A stretch of DNA of 64,000 bases, from assembly GCA_963827935.1 (NCBI GenBank), contig CAWHCN010000013.1:310001-374000 (forward strand), written 5' to 3'. The notes under the pieces are model-generated. The model ran no database searches, had not been told where the DNA came from, and saw nothing but the letters and a program-made list of their open reading frames with translations. Numbering within the stretch: the first letter of the stretch is position 1; each line of letters opens with the position of its first letter. Made by a program: the position numbers and the translations under genes. Shown here piece by piece: positions 55,896 through 64,000 of the stretch. This DNA comes from DATFNV01 sp963827935. GTDB lineage: Bacteria; Planctomycetota; Planctomycetia; Gemmatales; Gemmataceae.

Positions 55896-56325
55896 GTGTC
55901 TTCGCCTTCTCCTGGCAAACGCGACGGCGTAAAGAGGGCTATCCTAGGTCGGCGGGGAGGAGGCGTCAAGCCGGCCATTCGGCTGCTCTTCTGTTCGTAC
56001 CATGCCGTTAGCTCCGCTAAGGCGACCGGCAGGTCGCAGTAGCCCTCGGCAGCGCATCTCCGACCGCCCCCCGGAACTGCACGCGCTGCCAGGTTGAACT
56101 GAAGTGGCCGGGAATTCTGTTCAACCTGACGCGGACACCGCAAGCCATTGGTAAATAACGACATGTGCCTTCGCGGTTCAGCAAAAAGCGCCAGGTTGAA
56201 CAGAAGTCCGATGTGTGCGGGAGCGCTAGGACGGGCCCCTTCGGCGCCGGGCGAGGGATCGTCGCTCCAGTCCCCCGTAATCGGTCGGAGCACCGGGGCG
56301 AGGGAGATTTTCTCCTGCCGCTCGT
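55896..56325. other. Spacer upstream of rpmF with a three-copy short repeat
   Basis: 430 bp. CAGGTTGAAC at 56090-56099 and GTTCAACCTG at 56119-56128 form an inverted pair, and a third copy (CCAGGTTGAACAG) lies at 56191-56203. No gene; the rpmF promoter should lie here, but I cannot place it. Confidence 0.55.
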
Positions 56326-56631
56326 CTAAGTGCCGCCCCGTCCAGGTGCGGCACCGCTTTCGCCCTTGCCCTCCCACGGAAGCCGCGGCAGTGCCCGCAG
56401 CCCGGCAACGTAGTGTGCCTCCTGATAGGGCTGGCCGTTCTTGAGCACGTCGAAGATCTCCGACGTAACCACGCAGGCGATCAACTCCAGCGCCCGTTCG
56501 CGCGAGACACCTTCACCAAGCAGGCGCTCCAGAGTAGCGCGCGTTTCCGGGGGCGTTCCATCGCGGAGTTGATTTTCGACAATCTCCAGCAGAGCGCGAC
56601 GCAACTCGGGGCTGTGTGACTGTTTTGCCAC
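56326..56631 (-). CDS. DUF1841-like small protein
   Basis: 101 aa from a GTG (VAKQSHSPELRRALLEIVEN), with AGGA upstream. Helical, with LLGEGVSRERALELIACVVT and a C-terminal YVAGLRALPRLPWEG. This resembles DUF1841 family proteins, which are cytoplasmic and of unknown function. The Gly-rich end is low complexity. The upstream frame is open but the residues are atypical. Confidence 0.6.
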   Translation of the reverse strand: MAKQSHSPELRRALLEIVENQLRDGTPPETRATLERLLGEGVSRERALELIACVVTSEIFDVLKNGQPYQEAHYVAGLRALPRLPWEGKGESGAAPGRGGT

Positions 56632-56821
56632 GGAATCCGTCCTCCTCGCACCTGCACCCAACCGCGGAACTCGGGCGAACAAAAGGTTCCAGGAACTGCA
56701 AAGACATTCTGTCTTTACATTGACACCTTTTCTGATCCCCTTTTCTGGTCGGGGGGTAGCCGACCCACGCCCCTTTCCCGACAAATTGCCGCTCGGTGTC
56801 CCGTCACGGATGGCGCCCGCT

Positions 56822-57724
56822 CTATCTTCGCACGCCGTAGATATTGCATTTTGGCAGCTCCTTTTTCAGCGCGGCAGCGCCTGCTGCCGTCACCTGCGTG
56901 TTGGTAAGGATCACCGTTTGCAACCTCTTGAGTCCGGCCAGCTCCTTCAGCCCCGCGTCCGTCAATTTCGGGCCGCTAATGTCCAGCGTTTGCAAGCTGG
57001 TCAGCATGGCCACCTCCTTCATCCCCGCGTCCGTGAACTCCACGCCCCATACGGTCAGCTCTTGCAAGCTCTTCAGCCCGGCCAGCTCCTTCAGCCCCGC
57101 GTCCGTCATTTTTGTGGCGCTAAGGTTCAGTCTTTGCAAGCTTTTCAGCCCGGCCAGGTGCTTCACCCCCGCGTCCGTCACTGGGCAGTGATTAAAGTAC
57201 AGCCTTTGCAAGCTCTCCATGCGGGCCAGGTCCTTCAGCCCCGCGTCCGCCACTTTATTGTTGCGAACGTCCAGCGTTTGCAAGCTCCTGAGCCCAGTCA
57301 ATTCCTTCAGCCCGGCGTCCGTCACCTGCGTATTATTCAGGTACAGCGCTTGCAAGCTCTTGAGCCCGGCCAGCTCCTTCAGCCCGGCGTCGGCCACTTT
57401 CGTGGCGTTAAGGCTTAGCCCGAAGGCGGCCGCAGGATCGGGCAGCTTCGCCAGCACACCTTCTTTCCACTCGGAGAACTGAAACACCGGCATCGCCTCA
57501 GGCTCGCCTTTTGCCTGGGCCTGAAACTTAGGCGGTTCCGTAGGGTCCATTTTCATCCAGCCGACGGCGGCTCCCGCGTCGCGCCAGGTCTTGACGATCT
57601 CCGGCGGCAGCGGCTTGGGCGCTTCTTTCTTGTCGGCACCCGCACCGGCGGAAACCTCCACACCGCAACTCGCCAGCACGGCCAGCACCGCCAGATGATG
57701 CCACCTTGTCCCTTGTTTTTGCAT
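56822..57724 (-). CDS. Leucine-rich repeat protein, secreted
   Basis: 300 aa. A signal peptide (LAVLAVLASCGVEVSA) is followed by about eight 24-residue leucine-rich repeats of the form VTDAGLKELAGLKSLQTLDL. Such repeats form a solenoid for protein binding. The N-terminal segment before the repeats (EIVKTWRDAGAAVGWMKMDP) is typical of Gemmata-type LRR proteins. No enzymatic part. Upstream lies an orphan antitoxin gene. Confidence 0.8.
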   Translation of the reverse strand: MQKQGTRWHHLAVLAVLASCGVEVSAGAGADKKEAPKPLPPEIVKTWRDAGAAVGWMKMDPTEPPKFQAQAKGEPEAMPVFQFSEWKEGVLAKLPDPAAAFGLSLNATKVADAGLKELAGLKSLQALYLNNTQVTDAGLKELTGLRSLQTLDVRNNKVADAGLKDLARMESLQRLYFNHCPVTDAGVKHLAGLKSLQRLNLSATKMTDAGLKELAGLKSLQELTVWGVEFTDAGMKEVAMLTSLQTLDISGPKLTDAGLKELAGLKRLQTVILTNTQVTAAGAAALKKELPKCNIYGVRR

Positions 57725-57815
57725 CGCTCACCTCGTTTGAATGGCCTAACGCCCAGCTCACCTGCCGGCGCACTGGAGAGCCGTTGACCTCTACAAAGCC
57801 TTCATGGCCCGCCAG

Positions 57816-58133
57816 TCAGGTGGAGCGTTTGGTTCGCCTTCGCCGTTGCTTACCCTTGCCGGCGCCCGCACGGCTTTCCGCTTCCACCTCGCGCCAGAAA
57901 ACGTCGTGGGGAATGCCCCCGGTCTCTTCGATCTGGCGCCGGGACTTGTCAAGGAGCGCCTGAAACTTCGGTGAGTGCGCCAGCACCAGCCGTTCCAATT
58001 CGTCTTCGTCGGTGACTGCAAGCAGCACGGCGACCGCCTTGCCGTTTCGGGTGACAATCACCGGTCCATCGTGGCTCTCCTTCAGGTATGCGCTTAATCG
58101 CGCCTTCACATTTGCGACCGAGGCAATCTTCAT
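57816..58133 (-). CDS. Phd/YefM-type antitoxin, no adjacent toxin
   Basis: 105 aa. N-terminal Phd/YefM DNA-binding fold (MKIASVANVKARLSAYLKES, DGPVIVTRNGKAVAVLLAV), then a toxin-neutralising tail and a Lys/Arg-rich end (KGKQRRRRTKR). Usually the toxin gene follows directly; none is seen in 57725-57815, so the gene is solitary or the toxin has been lost. Might act as a stand-alone regulator. Confidence 0.8.
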   Translation of the reverse strand: MKIASVANVKARLSAYLKESHDGPVIVTRNGKAVAVLLAVTDEDELERLVLAHSPKFQALLDKSRRQIEETGGIPHDVFWREVEAESRAGAGKGKQRRRRTKRST

Positions 58134-58177
58134 CCTTCAAACTCCTCTCCCCCGCTCGCACCACGGCGGCCAAACAA

Positions 58178-58925
58178 TCATTCCTTTTTCACGTCTTTCT
58201 TCTTCTCAAACGTGATGATGTGCTGCCACGGCAACACCTCGCTGGTGCCCGACCACTTCAGGGGAAACGGCTCCATCTCCTTCTTCACCTGCCGTTCGGT
58301 CATCTTGTGGACCAGTTTGATCGGCACCTTGTCGTCCTCCAGGCGGTACTCGACGAGGACGAGCCGGCCGCCCGGCTTCAGCGACTTCACCATCGCCGCG
58401 GTCATTCTCATAAGGAAAGGCGAATTCGTGGTACACGTCCACCAGCAGGATCAGGTCCACCTTCCCTTCCGGCAACTTGGGGTCCTTCTCGGTGCCGTGG
58501 ATCGTTTCGACGTTCTTGATGCCGTCCGCCTTGATCCGCTTGTTCATCACGTCGAGCATTTCCTGCTGCACGTCCACGGCGTAGACCTTCCCCTTGCCGC
58601 CGACGGCCTTGGCCATGCGGAAGGTGTGATAGCCGCTGCCGGCACCCACGTCGGCGACAATCATGCCTTCTTTCAGCTTGAGTTGCTGATGGAGCTTGCT
58701 GGACGCTTCTTCCTTCTCGCGTTCGGGCCGTTCCAGCCAGCCGATGCCGCCATAGCCCATGACCTGGGCGATCTCGCGATCCAGGTAGAACTTGCCGATG
58801 CCGTCCGGGTCGTGATCCTTGCGAAGCTCGTACCGCGGCGGGTCCGGCTTCTTCTCGGGTTCGGCCCAAACGGGACCCGCCAGGAACACGACCAGCAGCG
58901 ACGACAGGCGGCACACGCGGTTCAT
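58178..58925 (-). CDS. Secreted class I SAM methyltransferase, frame break near 58409
   Basis: About 248 aa from MNRVCRLSSLLVVFLAG, with a signal peptide, which is unusual for a SAM enzyme. SAM motif IVADVGAGSGYHTFRMAKAV and the later motif DLILLVDVYHEF. The frame changes near 58409 (GAGAATG for GAGATG), after which MTAAMVKSLKPGGRLVLVEY follows. The end is KKKDVKKE. Substrate unknown; export of a methyltransferase suggests a non-catalytic or periplasmic role, or a family annotation peculiarity of planctomycetes. Confidence 0.75.
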
Positions 58926-58969
58926 GGGACTGTTCTCCGATGGCTCGAATGTCCTTGTTGCTTTTGAGG

Positions 58970-59051
58970 CCTCGCCCCGGTACTCCGGGGAGAGGGGCGC
59001 CTTTACTCCCCTCGCCCCGGTACTCCGGGGAGAGGGGTTGGGGGTGAGGGG
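58970..59051. repeat. Two direct copies of the CCCCTCGCCCCGGTACTCCG unit
   Basis: Copy 1 (58970-58997, shorter) and copy 2 (59008-59051, full length) are in direct orientation, in contrast to the inverted pair at 54593-54702. They lie in the 149-bp gap between two minus-strand genes, upstream of the methyltransferase start. Confidence 0.85.
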
Positions 59052-59074
59052 CATTCTCAACACACGGTCGCGTT

Positions 59075-62000
59075 TCACTCGCCGACCTTCACCGGCTTCC
59101 AGATCAATCCCTCTGGCGCCGCCTGGTCGCGCTTGGCGTACCATTCCCAGGGTGTTCCCGGATGTTCCCGGACGATTCGCTGCAGCCGCTTCTGCGTCGC
59201 CGCCAGCAGGCGGCGCGACGCCGGGTCGCTCCGCATCCGGTCCGCCGCGGTCAAACGCCAGCCGTTGTGCGTGCTGGGATCGAGCGCAGGCTGCTCCTCA
59301 CGACGCAGCTCGCCCAGGGCGAACTGGTACTCGTTCAGCCAGCCGATCTGCAATTCTAGCCGGGCCAGGATGTACTCGTAGTTGGCGCGCCAGCGCTTTG
59401 ACGGCTCGGCGTCCAGGCCGTCGCCCGCTTTCTTCAGGTCGTCCAGCAGGTCGGTCAGTTCGCCCAGCGACCGGGCCACGTCCTTCTGCTTCTTCAGGAC
59501 CTCGTTCTTGAGATCGGCCGGGCGGGGCGTCGCCCTGAACTCGTCGCGCAGCGCAGCTCCTTCAGCTGCTCGACCAGAGCGGTACGGGCCTTTTTCACCG
59601 CGGTCCGCAACGGCGTCTCCTTGCCGTCGTCGGCGTATTCATGGAGCAGCCTGGGGGCAAATTCCGGCAGGCGATCGGTCCGGGTGCCGAAAGGAGCCGG
59701 CACGTCGATCTCCGCCAGGATGCTGCGGAGCGGCTCGGGCAGCGCCGCGCCAGCCGGGGCCTTTGGGGCCGGCGGCGCGGGGACGTGGACCACCGGCAAG
59801 TCGAGCTTCTTCGCCTGCTCGTTCAGCCGGGCCAGGTCCCCCTTGAACAGCGCGTCCAGCTCCGCTTCATGGCCGGTCAGCCGTTTCTTCTGTTCGGCGA
59901 ACACCTCGCGCAGCCCCTGCGTCACCGGGCCGTCGCTGTCGTCGCAGAAGTCGCTCAGGACGGCCAGCTGCGAGTAAAGCTGGGCCCCGCCTTTCTGGGC
60001 CAGGATGTCATACGCGACCAGGGCTGTCGGATTGTGGAACTTCTTCTCCAGGGCGTCGAGCTTGTCGATCAGCGTCTGGCTCCCCTTCACCAGGTCGGCG
60101 GTCCCCTTCTCGTCCTTCACCAGGGCGTTGCGATCCGCTAGCTGTTTGCGGACGCTGCGCAGCCGGTTCACGTCGCCGGCCAGCTTGCTGATGGTGTCGC
60201 GCACCTCGAGGGCGAAGCGGAAATGCTCCTCCAGCTCGCGGTCGTTGGTTTCCACGCGCGGATCGAGGCGGACCTCGACGCGCCCCTCGGCCTTCTTGCC
60301 GTCAGCGGTCAGCCGCAGCGTGTAGACCCCCGGGTTGGCCATCGGCCCTTCCTCGACGCTGCCGCCGTCCAGCTTCGCCCCCTTGATGCGCTCGGGGCCC
60401 TTGGTGCGCAGGTTCCAGACGGCCCGGTGCAACCCCGCCTCCGCCTTCAGCTCCGCCTCCTTCGGCTTCTCGGGCCCGTCGGGATCGCCGACCGGGAAAT
60501 CCGACGGTTCGGGTTTGCTGCTCAGTTCGGCGATGACCTCGCCCTGCCTGTCCAGCACTTCGAGGATGACCTCGCCCTTCGGTTTCCCTTTCAGGAAGTA
60601 ATGGATGACGGCCCCCGCCGGCGGGTTGGCCCCGGTGCTGCCATCCCGCGGCGGGAAGAGCGGGGAATGATAGCGCCAGCGGATGGCCGGCTGCGTCGGC
60701 AGGATCAGGGCCTCCGCCTTGGCGCTCTCATCGGTGAACATCCGGATCGGCGTCAGATCGTCGAAAATCCAAACCGACCGGCCGTTGGTGCCCAGGACCA
60801 GGTCGTCCTTCTTGACGATCAGGTCCTGCACCGCCACGGTCGGCAGGTTCAGCTTGAGCGCCTGCCAGGAGCCGCCGTCGTTGGTGGAAAACGACACGCC
60901 GCGTTCCGTCCCCAGGTAGAGCAGCCCCTTCCGTTTCGGATCCTCCCGCACCGCGTGCAGATAAATGTCCTGCGGCAGCTCGGCAGCGAGCGCTTGCCAG
61001 CTCTTGCCGAAGTCGGCCGTCTTGAACAGGTACGGCTTCATGTCGTCCAGGCGATGGTTATCGGCCACCACATAGGCGGTCGCGGCGTCGAAGGGGGACG
61101 GCTCGATGCAGACCACGGTACCCCACTCCGGCAGCCCCTTGATGTTCTTGCCGACTTCTTCCCAGGTTTTGCCGGCATCGCGGCTGACGTGGATCAGGCC
61201 GTCGTCGCTGCCGGCCCAGAGCAGCCCCTGCTGCCGGGGCGATTCGGCGATGGCGAAAATCGTGTCGTAGTACTCGACGCCGGTGTTGTCGCCGGTGATC
61301 GGCCCGCCGGACCACTTCTGCTTCGCCTTGTCATTCCGCGTCAGGTCGGGGCTGATCGGCGTCCAGCTCTTGCCGCCGTCGATGCTGCGGAACAGGACGT
61401 TGGCGGCGTGATAGACGATGTGCGAGCCGTGCGGCGAAATCAGGAGCGGGGCGGTCCACTGAAAACGGTAAAGCAAGTCCTCCCCCCCGTGGCCGGACGG
61501 ATTGGTCGGATAGATGCTGACGTTCCGCGCCTGGCGGGTCCGCTCGTCGTAGCGCGACAGGTAGCCGCCGTACTCGCCGGCAAAGATGATGTCCGGGTCG
61601 GCGGGGTCGGGGGCGACGTAGCCGGTCTCCCCGCCGCCCACCGGGTGCCAGTCGCCCAGGGTGATGCCGGCCGACGACAGGCTGTTGGTCGGCCCGGACG
61701 CCGTACCGATGTCCTGCATGGTGCCCATGACGCGGTAGGGGACCCGGGTGTCGGCGGCGATGTGGTAGAACTGGGCCAAGGGCAACGGCGGGGCGTACCA
61801 CGTTTCGCCGCCGTTGGTGCTCACATCGATCCCGCCGTCGTTGGCATCGATCATTCGCCGCGGGTCCTGCGGGTCGATCCACAGGTCGTGGTGGTCGCCG
61901 TGGTGCGTTTTCTTGACCGGCGTGAAGCTCTTGCCGCCGTCGATGCTCCTCTGCAGGCGGACCTGCGGGCAGTAGACGACATCCGGATTCTTGGGATCGA

Positions 62001-62961
62001 CCGTGATGGTCGAGAAATACCAGGAGCGCTGGCGCAGGGCGTGGTGATCGGTGGCCAGGCTCCAGGAGTCGCCGCCGTCGTCGGAGCGGTACAGTCCGCC
62101 CTTCTCCGCCTCAATCAGCGCGTAGACGCGCCGGCTATCCGACGGCGCCACCGCCAGCCCGATGCGGCCCCAGATCCCTTCAGGAAGCCCCTTGCCGGGT
62201 GCGTCCTTGTCCGCATCTCCCCCCTTCAGTTGCTTCCAGGTATCGCCGCCGTCGCGGGAGACGTACAGCCCGCTGCCCGGCCCGCCGCTGGTCATTTCCC
62301 ACGGTTTTCGCCGTGTCTGCCACAGGGCGGCAAAGATGACCTTGGGACTGGCCGCGTCGAGGACAACGTCGATGGCTCCGGTGTCGGCATCCTTCTTGAG
62401 CACCTGCTGCCAACTCTTGCCGCCGTCGGTGGTGCGGTAGAGGCCGCGCTCGGGGTTGGGACCGAACGCATGGCCCAGGACCGCCGCATAGGCCACGTCG
62501 GCGTTCTGCGGATGGACGACGATGCGCCCGATCTGTCCCTCCTGTTTCCAGACGTGCTTCCAGGTCTTGCCCGCGTCGGTGGAGCGGTAGATGCCGTTGC
62601 CCACCTCGACGTTGCCGCGGATGTTGGCCTCGCCGGAGCCGGCATAGACGATGCTCGGATCGGACGGGGCGACGGCAACCGCCCCCATCGTGGCAATGGG
62701 CTGGTCGTCGAAGACCGGGTTCCAGTGAATGCCGCCGTCCGCCGACTTCCAGATGCCGCCCGCCGCGGTGGCCGCGTAGTACGTGAGCGGATCACCCGGC
62801 ACGCCGCAGACGCGGGCCACCCGCCCCCCCGAGGCCGGGCCGATCGAGCGAAACTCGAGGCGCTTGAACGCCTCCGGCCCCCCCTTCGGCTCGGCGGCGC
62901 CGACCGGCAGGAGGATCGACAGTACGGTGAGCACGGCGAGATAGCGGGTGGCGAATCTCAT
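59075..62961 (-). CDS. Sortilin/VPS10-like BNR propeller protein with helical C-terminus, frame break near 59553
   Basis: About 1,295 aa from MRFATRYLAVLTVLSI, signal peptide. Multiple BNR/Asp-box repeats (STDAGKTWKHVWKQ, TTDGGKSWQQVLKK, SRDGGDTWKQL, SRDAGKTWEEVGKN) form one or two large beta-propellers like those in sortilin-type and glycosyl-hydrolase-like proteins. A beta-sandwich segment follows, then a charged helical C-terminus. The frame changes near 59553 and continues RDEFRATPRPADLKNEVLKK to ...GLIWKPVKVGE, a tail known from planctomycete proteins. Probably a surface or periplasmic binding protein. No catalytic residues assigned. Confidence 0.75.
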
Positions 62962-63207
62962 AGACGGGTTCCGAACTGGGGACTCGCGGGTGGCGGCCGA
63001 CGCTGGGTAGTCATGCTACCAGCCAGGTTCGCCGGGTGCCAGGATGGCGAGCGGATCGTTCTTTACCGCCATTCTTTACCGCCAACCCTCGGACGATGGC
63101 GGTATAGCAACCCGTTGGTGGCTATGGACTTAAGGTCTTTACCGCCAACCGCCAACGGTTTGTGCGCGTAGGGCTGGCAGTCCGCGCCACCGAGTCTTTT
63201 TTCTTGC

Positions 63208-63235
63208 TTGACATATTCCCATATGGGAATATAAT
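63208..63235 (+). promoter_or_regulatory. Consensus sigma-70-type promoter of the ArsR operon
   Basis: TTGACA (63208-63213), a 16-bp spacer and TATAAT (63230-63235) match the consensus exactly. The ATG follows only six bases after TATAAT, so transcription should begin at or next to the start codon, giving a nearly leaderless mRNA. Confidence 0.85.
63213..63232. promoter_or_regulatory. 20-bp palindromic operator overlapping the promoter
   Basis: ATATTCCCATATGGGAATAT is a perfect palindrome that fills the spacer and overlaps both hexamers. It is the obvious site for autorepression by the ArsR-type protein encoded just downstream. Confidence 0.8.
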
Positions 63236-63241
63236 AGAAGC

Positions 63242-63619
63242 ATGCCACGTGCACCGACTACAGCCGACGTATTCAACGCCATCGCCGAGCCCCGTCGGCG
63301 ACAGATTGTCGAGTTGCTTGCGCGGCGCGGGGCCCTGGCTGTTGGAACGCTGGTCGTAACGCTGGGGCTTCCGCAGCCGGCTGTCTCGAAGCACCTTGGC
63401 GTGCTGCGCAAGGTCGGCGTGGTCGCGGTGATCAAGCAAGGCAAACAACGCGTGTACAACCTGGAAGCGGAGAAGCTGAAAACCGTGCATGACTGGGTCA
63501 AGGCCTTTGAAGAGCTCTGGGGCCATCAACTCGACCGCATCAAGGAGCGCGCCGAGCGCCGAGCGCGTGAACAAACGGAATCGCCAACACCCCTCAAACC
63601 CCGGAAAGGACAATCATGA
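63242..63619 (+). CDS. ArsR-family winged-helix regulator
   Basis: 125 aa. Winged helix with DNA-contact helix LPQPAVSKHLGVLRKVGVV and wing KQGKQRVYNLEAEKLK. No metal-binding cysteine set is seen, as in the ArsR members that regulate SRPBCC genes. It probably represses its own operon through the palindrome at 63213-63232. Its stop overlaps the next start (ATGA). Confidence 0.9.
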   Translation: MPRAPTTADVFNAIAEPRRRQIVELLARRGALAVGTLVVTLGLPQPAVSKHLGVLRKVGVVAVIKQGKQRVYNLEAEKLKTVHDWVKAFEELWGHQLDRIKERAERRAREQTESPTPLKPRKGQS

Positions 63620-64000
63620 AAACGGACACCAGTGAACGACAGTCAGTCGAATCTTTCGAGATCTGCAAGGAGATCGAGATTGCGGCGCCGATCGACATCG
63701 CCTTCGAAGCCATGCTGGACGAGCTTGGTCCGGAAGGGCAGATGCCCGGCGGCAAGCCGTTCCCGATGAAAATCGAGCCGTGGCCCGGCGGACGCTGGTA
63801 CCGCGACCTCGGCAACAATTCCGGCCACCTTTGGGGCCATGTGCAGGTCATCAAGCCGCCGACGCTCCTGGAGATTTGCGGGCCGCTGATGATGTCGTAC
63901 CCGGCGGTCAATCACCTGCAATACCGCTTGAAGGCGGAGGGGGGCGTGACGCGCCTTGTGTTCCTCCACCGCGCCATGGGATCGATCCTGCCCGAACATC
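63616..64000 (+). CDS. SRPBCC/AHSA1-family protein (partial)
   Basis: 128 codons visible, continuing past the window end. The START/Bet v1-like fold is recognisable (SFEICKEIEIAAPIDIAFEA, EPWPGGRWYRDLGNNSGHLW, LLEICGPLMMSYPAVNHLQY). AHSA1-like proteins following an ArsR regulator are a common pair; ligand unknown. It is translationally coupled to the ArsR gene. Confidence 0.85.
   Translation, partial: MKTDTSERQSVESFEICKEIEIAAPIDIAFEAMLDELGPEGQMPGGKPFPMKIEPWPGGRWYRDLGNNSGHLWGHVQVIKPPTLLEICGPLMMSYPAVNHLQYRLKAEGGVTRLVFLHRAMGSILPEH

Noticed and set aside
56090..56203. Operator for rpmF from the CAGGTTGAAC repeats
   Set aside because: Three copies with irregular spacing, far from the rpmF start; not enough support.

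Overview
The window is high-GC bacterial DNA that looks like a planctomycete, most likely a Gemmataceae-type member of the PVC group. The basis is family content: a PVC-type haem-binding CxxCH dehydrogenase, several FG-GAP/CRTAC1 proteins with ASPIC/UnbV ends, TPR multihaem cytochromes, squalene-oxidase-fold secreted proteins, tandem STN-like secreted proteins, RDAGLK-type leucine-rich repeats, an ArsC-family (seleno)protein, and many GC-rich dispersed hairpins. No rRNA, tRNA or CRISPR array was recognised.

Layout. 0.2-4.1 kb: PilZ protein, RNase Z-like hydrolase, TolB-like protein and a PIN toxin/antitoxin pair. 4.3-8.3 kb: four tandem paralogous STN-like secreted proteins. 8.3-18.2 kb, minus strand: S9 peptidase, a giant deacetylase/PVC dehydrogenase/cytochrome fusion, a sugar isomerase-like protein and two small secreted proteins. 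18.3-30.6 kb: an electron-transfer and surface-protein region (two CRTAC1 proteins, an FG-GAP monohaem protein, a TPR protein, a prenyltransferase-fold protein and a multihaem TPR cytochrome), holding an 11-bp tandem repeat and a 72-bp hairpin array. 31.1-39.6 kb: an HI0933-type flavoprotein, then an AT-richer island with a RAYT-like transposase element, a DUF4058 remnant, an unknown gene pair, a truncated RHS gene, two tandem paralogous secreted proteins and many hairpins related to the transposase ends. 39.6-48.6 kb: methyltransferase, ECF sigma factor with a fused anti-sigma-like/DUF6569 partner, APH-type kinase, pirin, an HTH regulator, subtilase and a secreted alpha/alpha-barrel protein. 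48.6-51.2 kb: an overlapping candidate nuclease/DNA methyltransferase pair. 51.2-55.9 kb, minus strand: a UGA-containing ArsC-family protein, MoeB/ThiF-rhodanese, and rpmF-fabD-acpP-fabF. 56.3-63 kb: DUF1841-like, LRR protein, orphan Phd-type antitoxin, secreted methyltransferase and a large sortilin-like propeller protein. 63.2 kb to the end: an ArsR-SRPBCC operon with a consensus promoter and palindromic operator.

About nineteen otherwise well-conserved genes carry single-base frame breaks. Many fall in G/C runs, which suggests uncorrected long-read homopolymer errors rather than real decay. I annotate those genes over their full span and give the break position.

The most interesting signals are: (1) an ArsC-like gene at 51247-51614 with an in-frame UGA at the first position of its CxxC site and a SECIS-like hairpin just downstream, overlapping moeB; (2) a RAYT-like transposase whose terminal inverted repeats match hairpins scattered through the island, one of which sits in frame inside a coding gene; (3) a candidate PD-(D/E)xK nuclease translationally coupled to an unusually split DNA methyltransferase.
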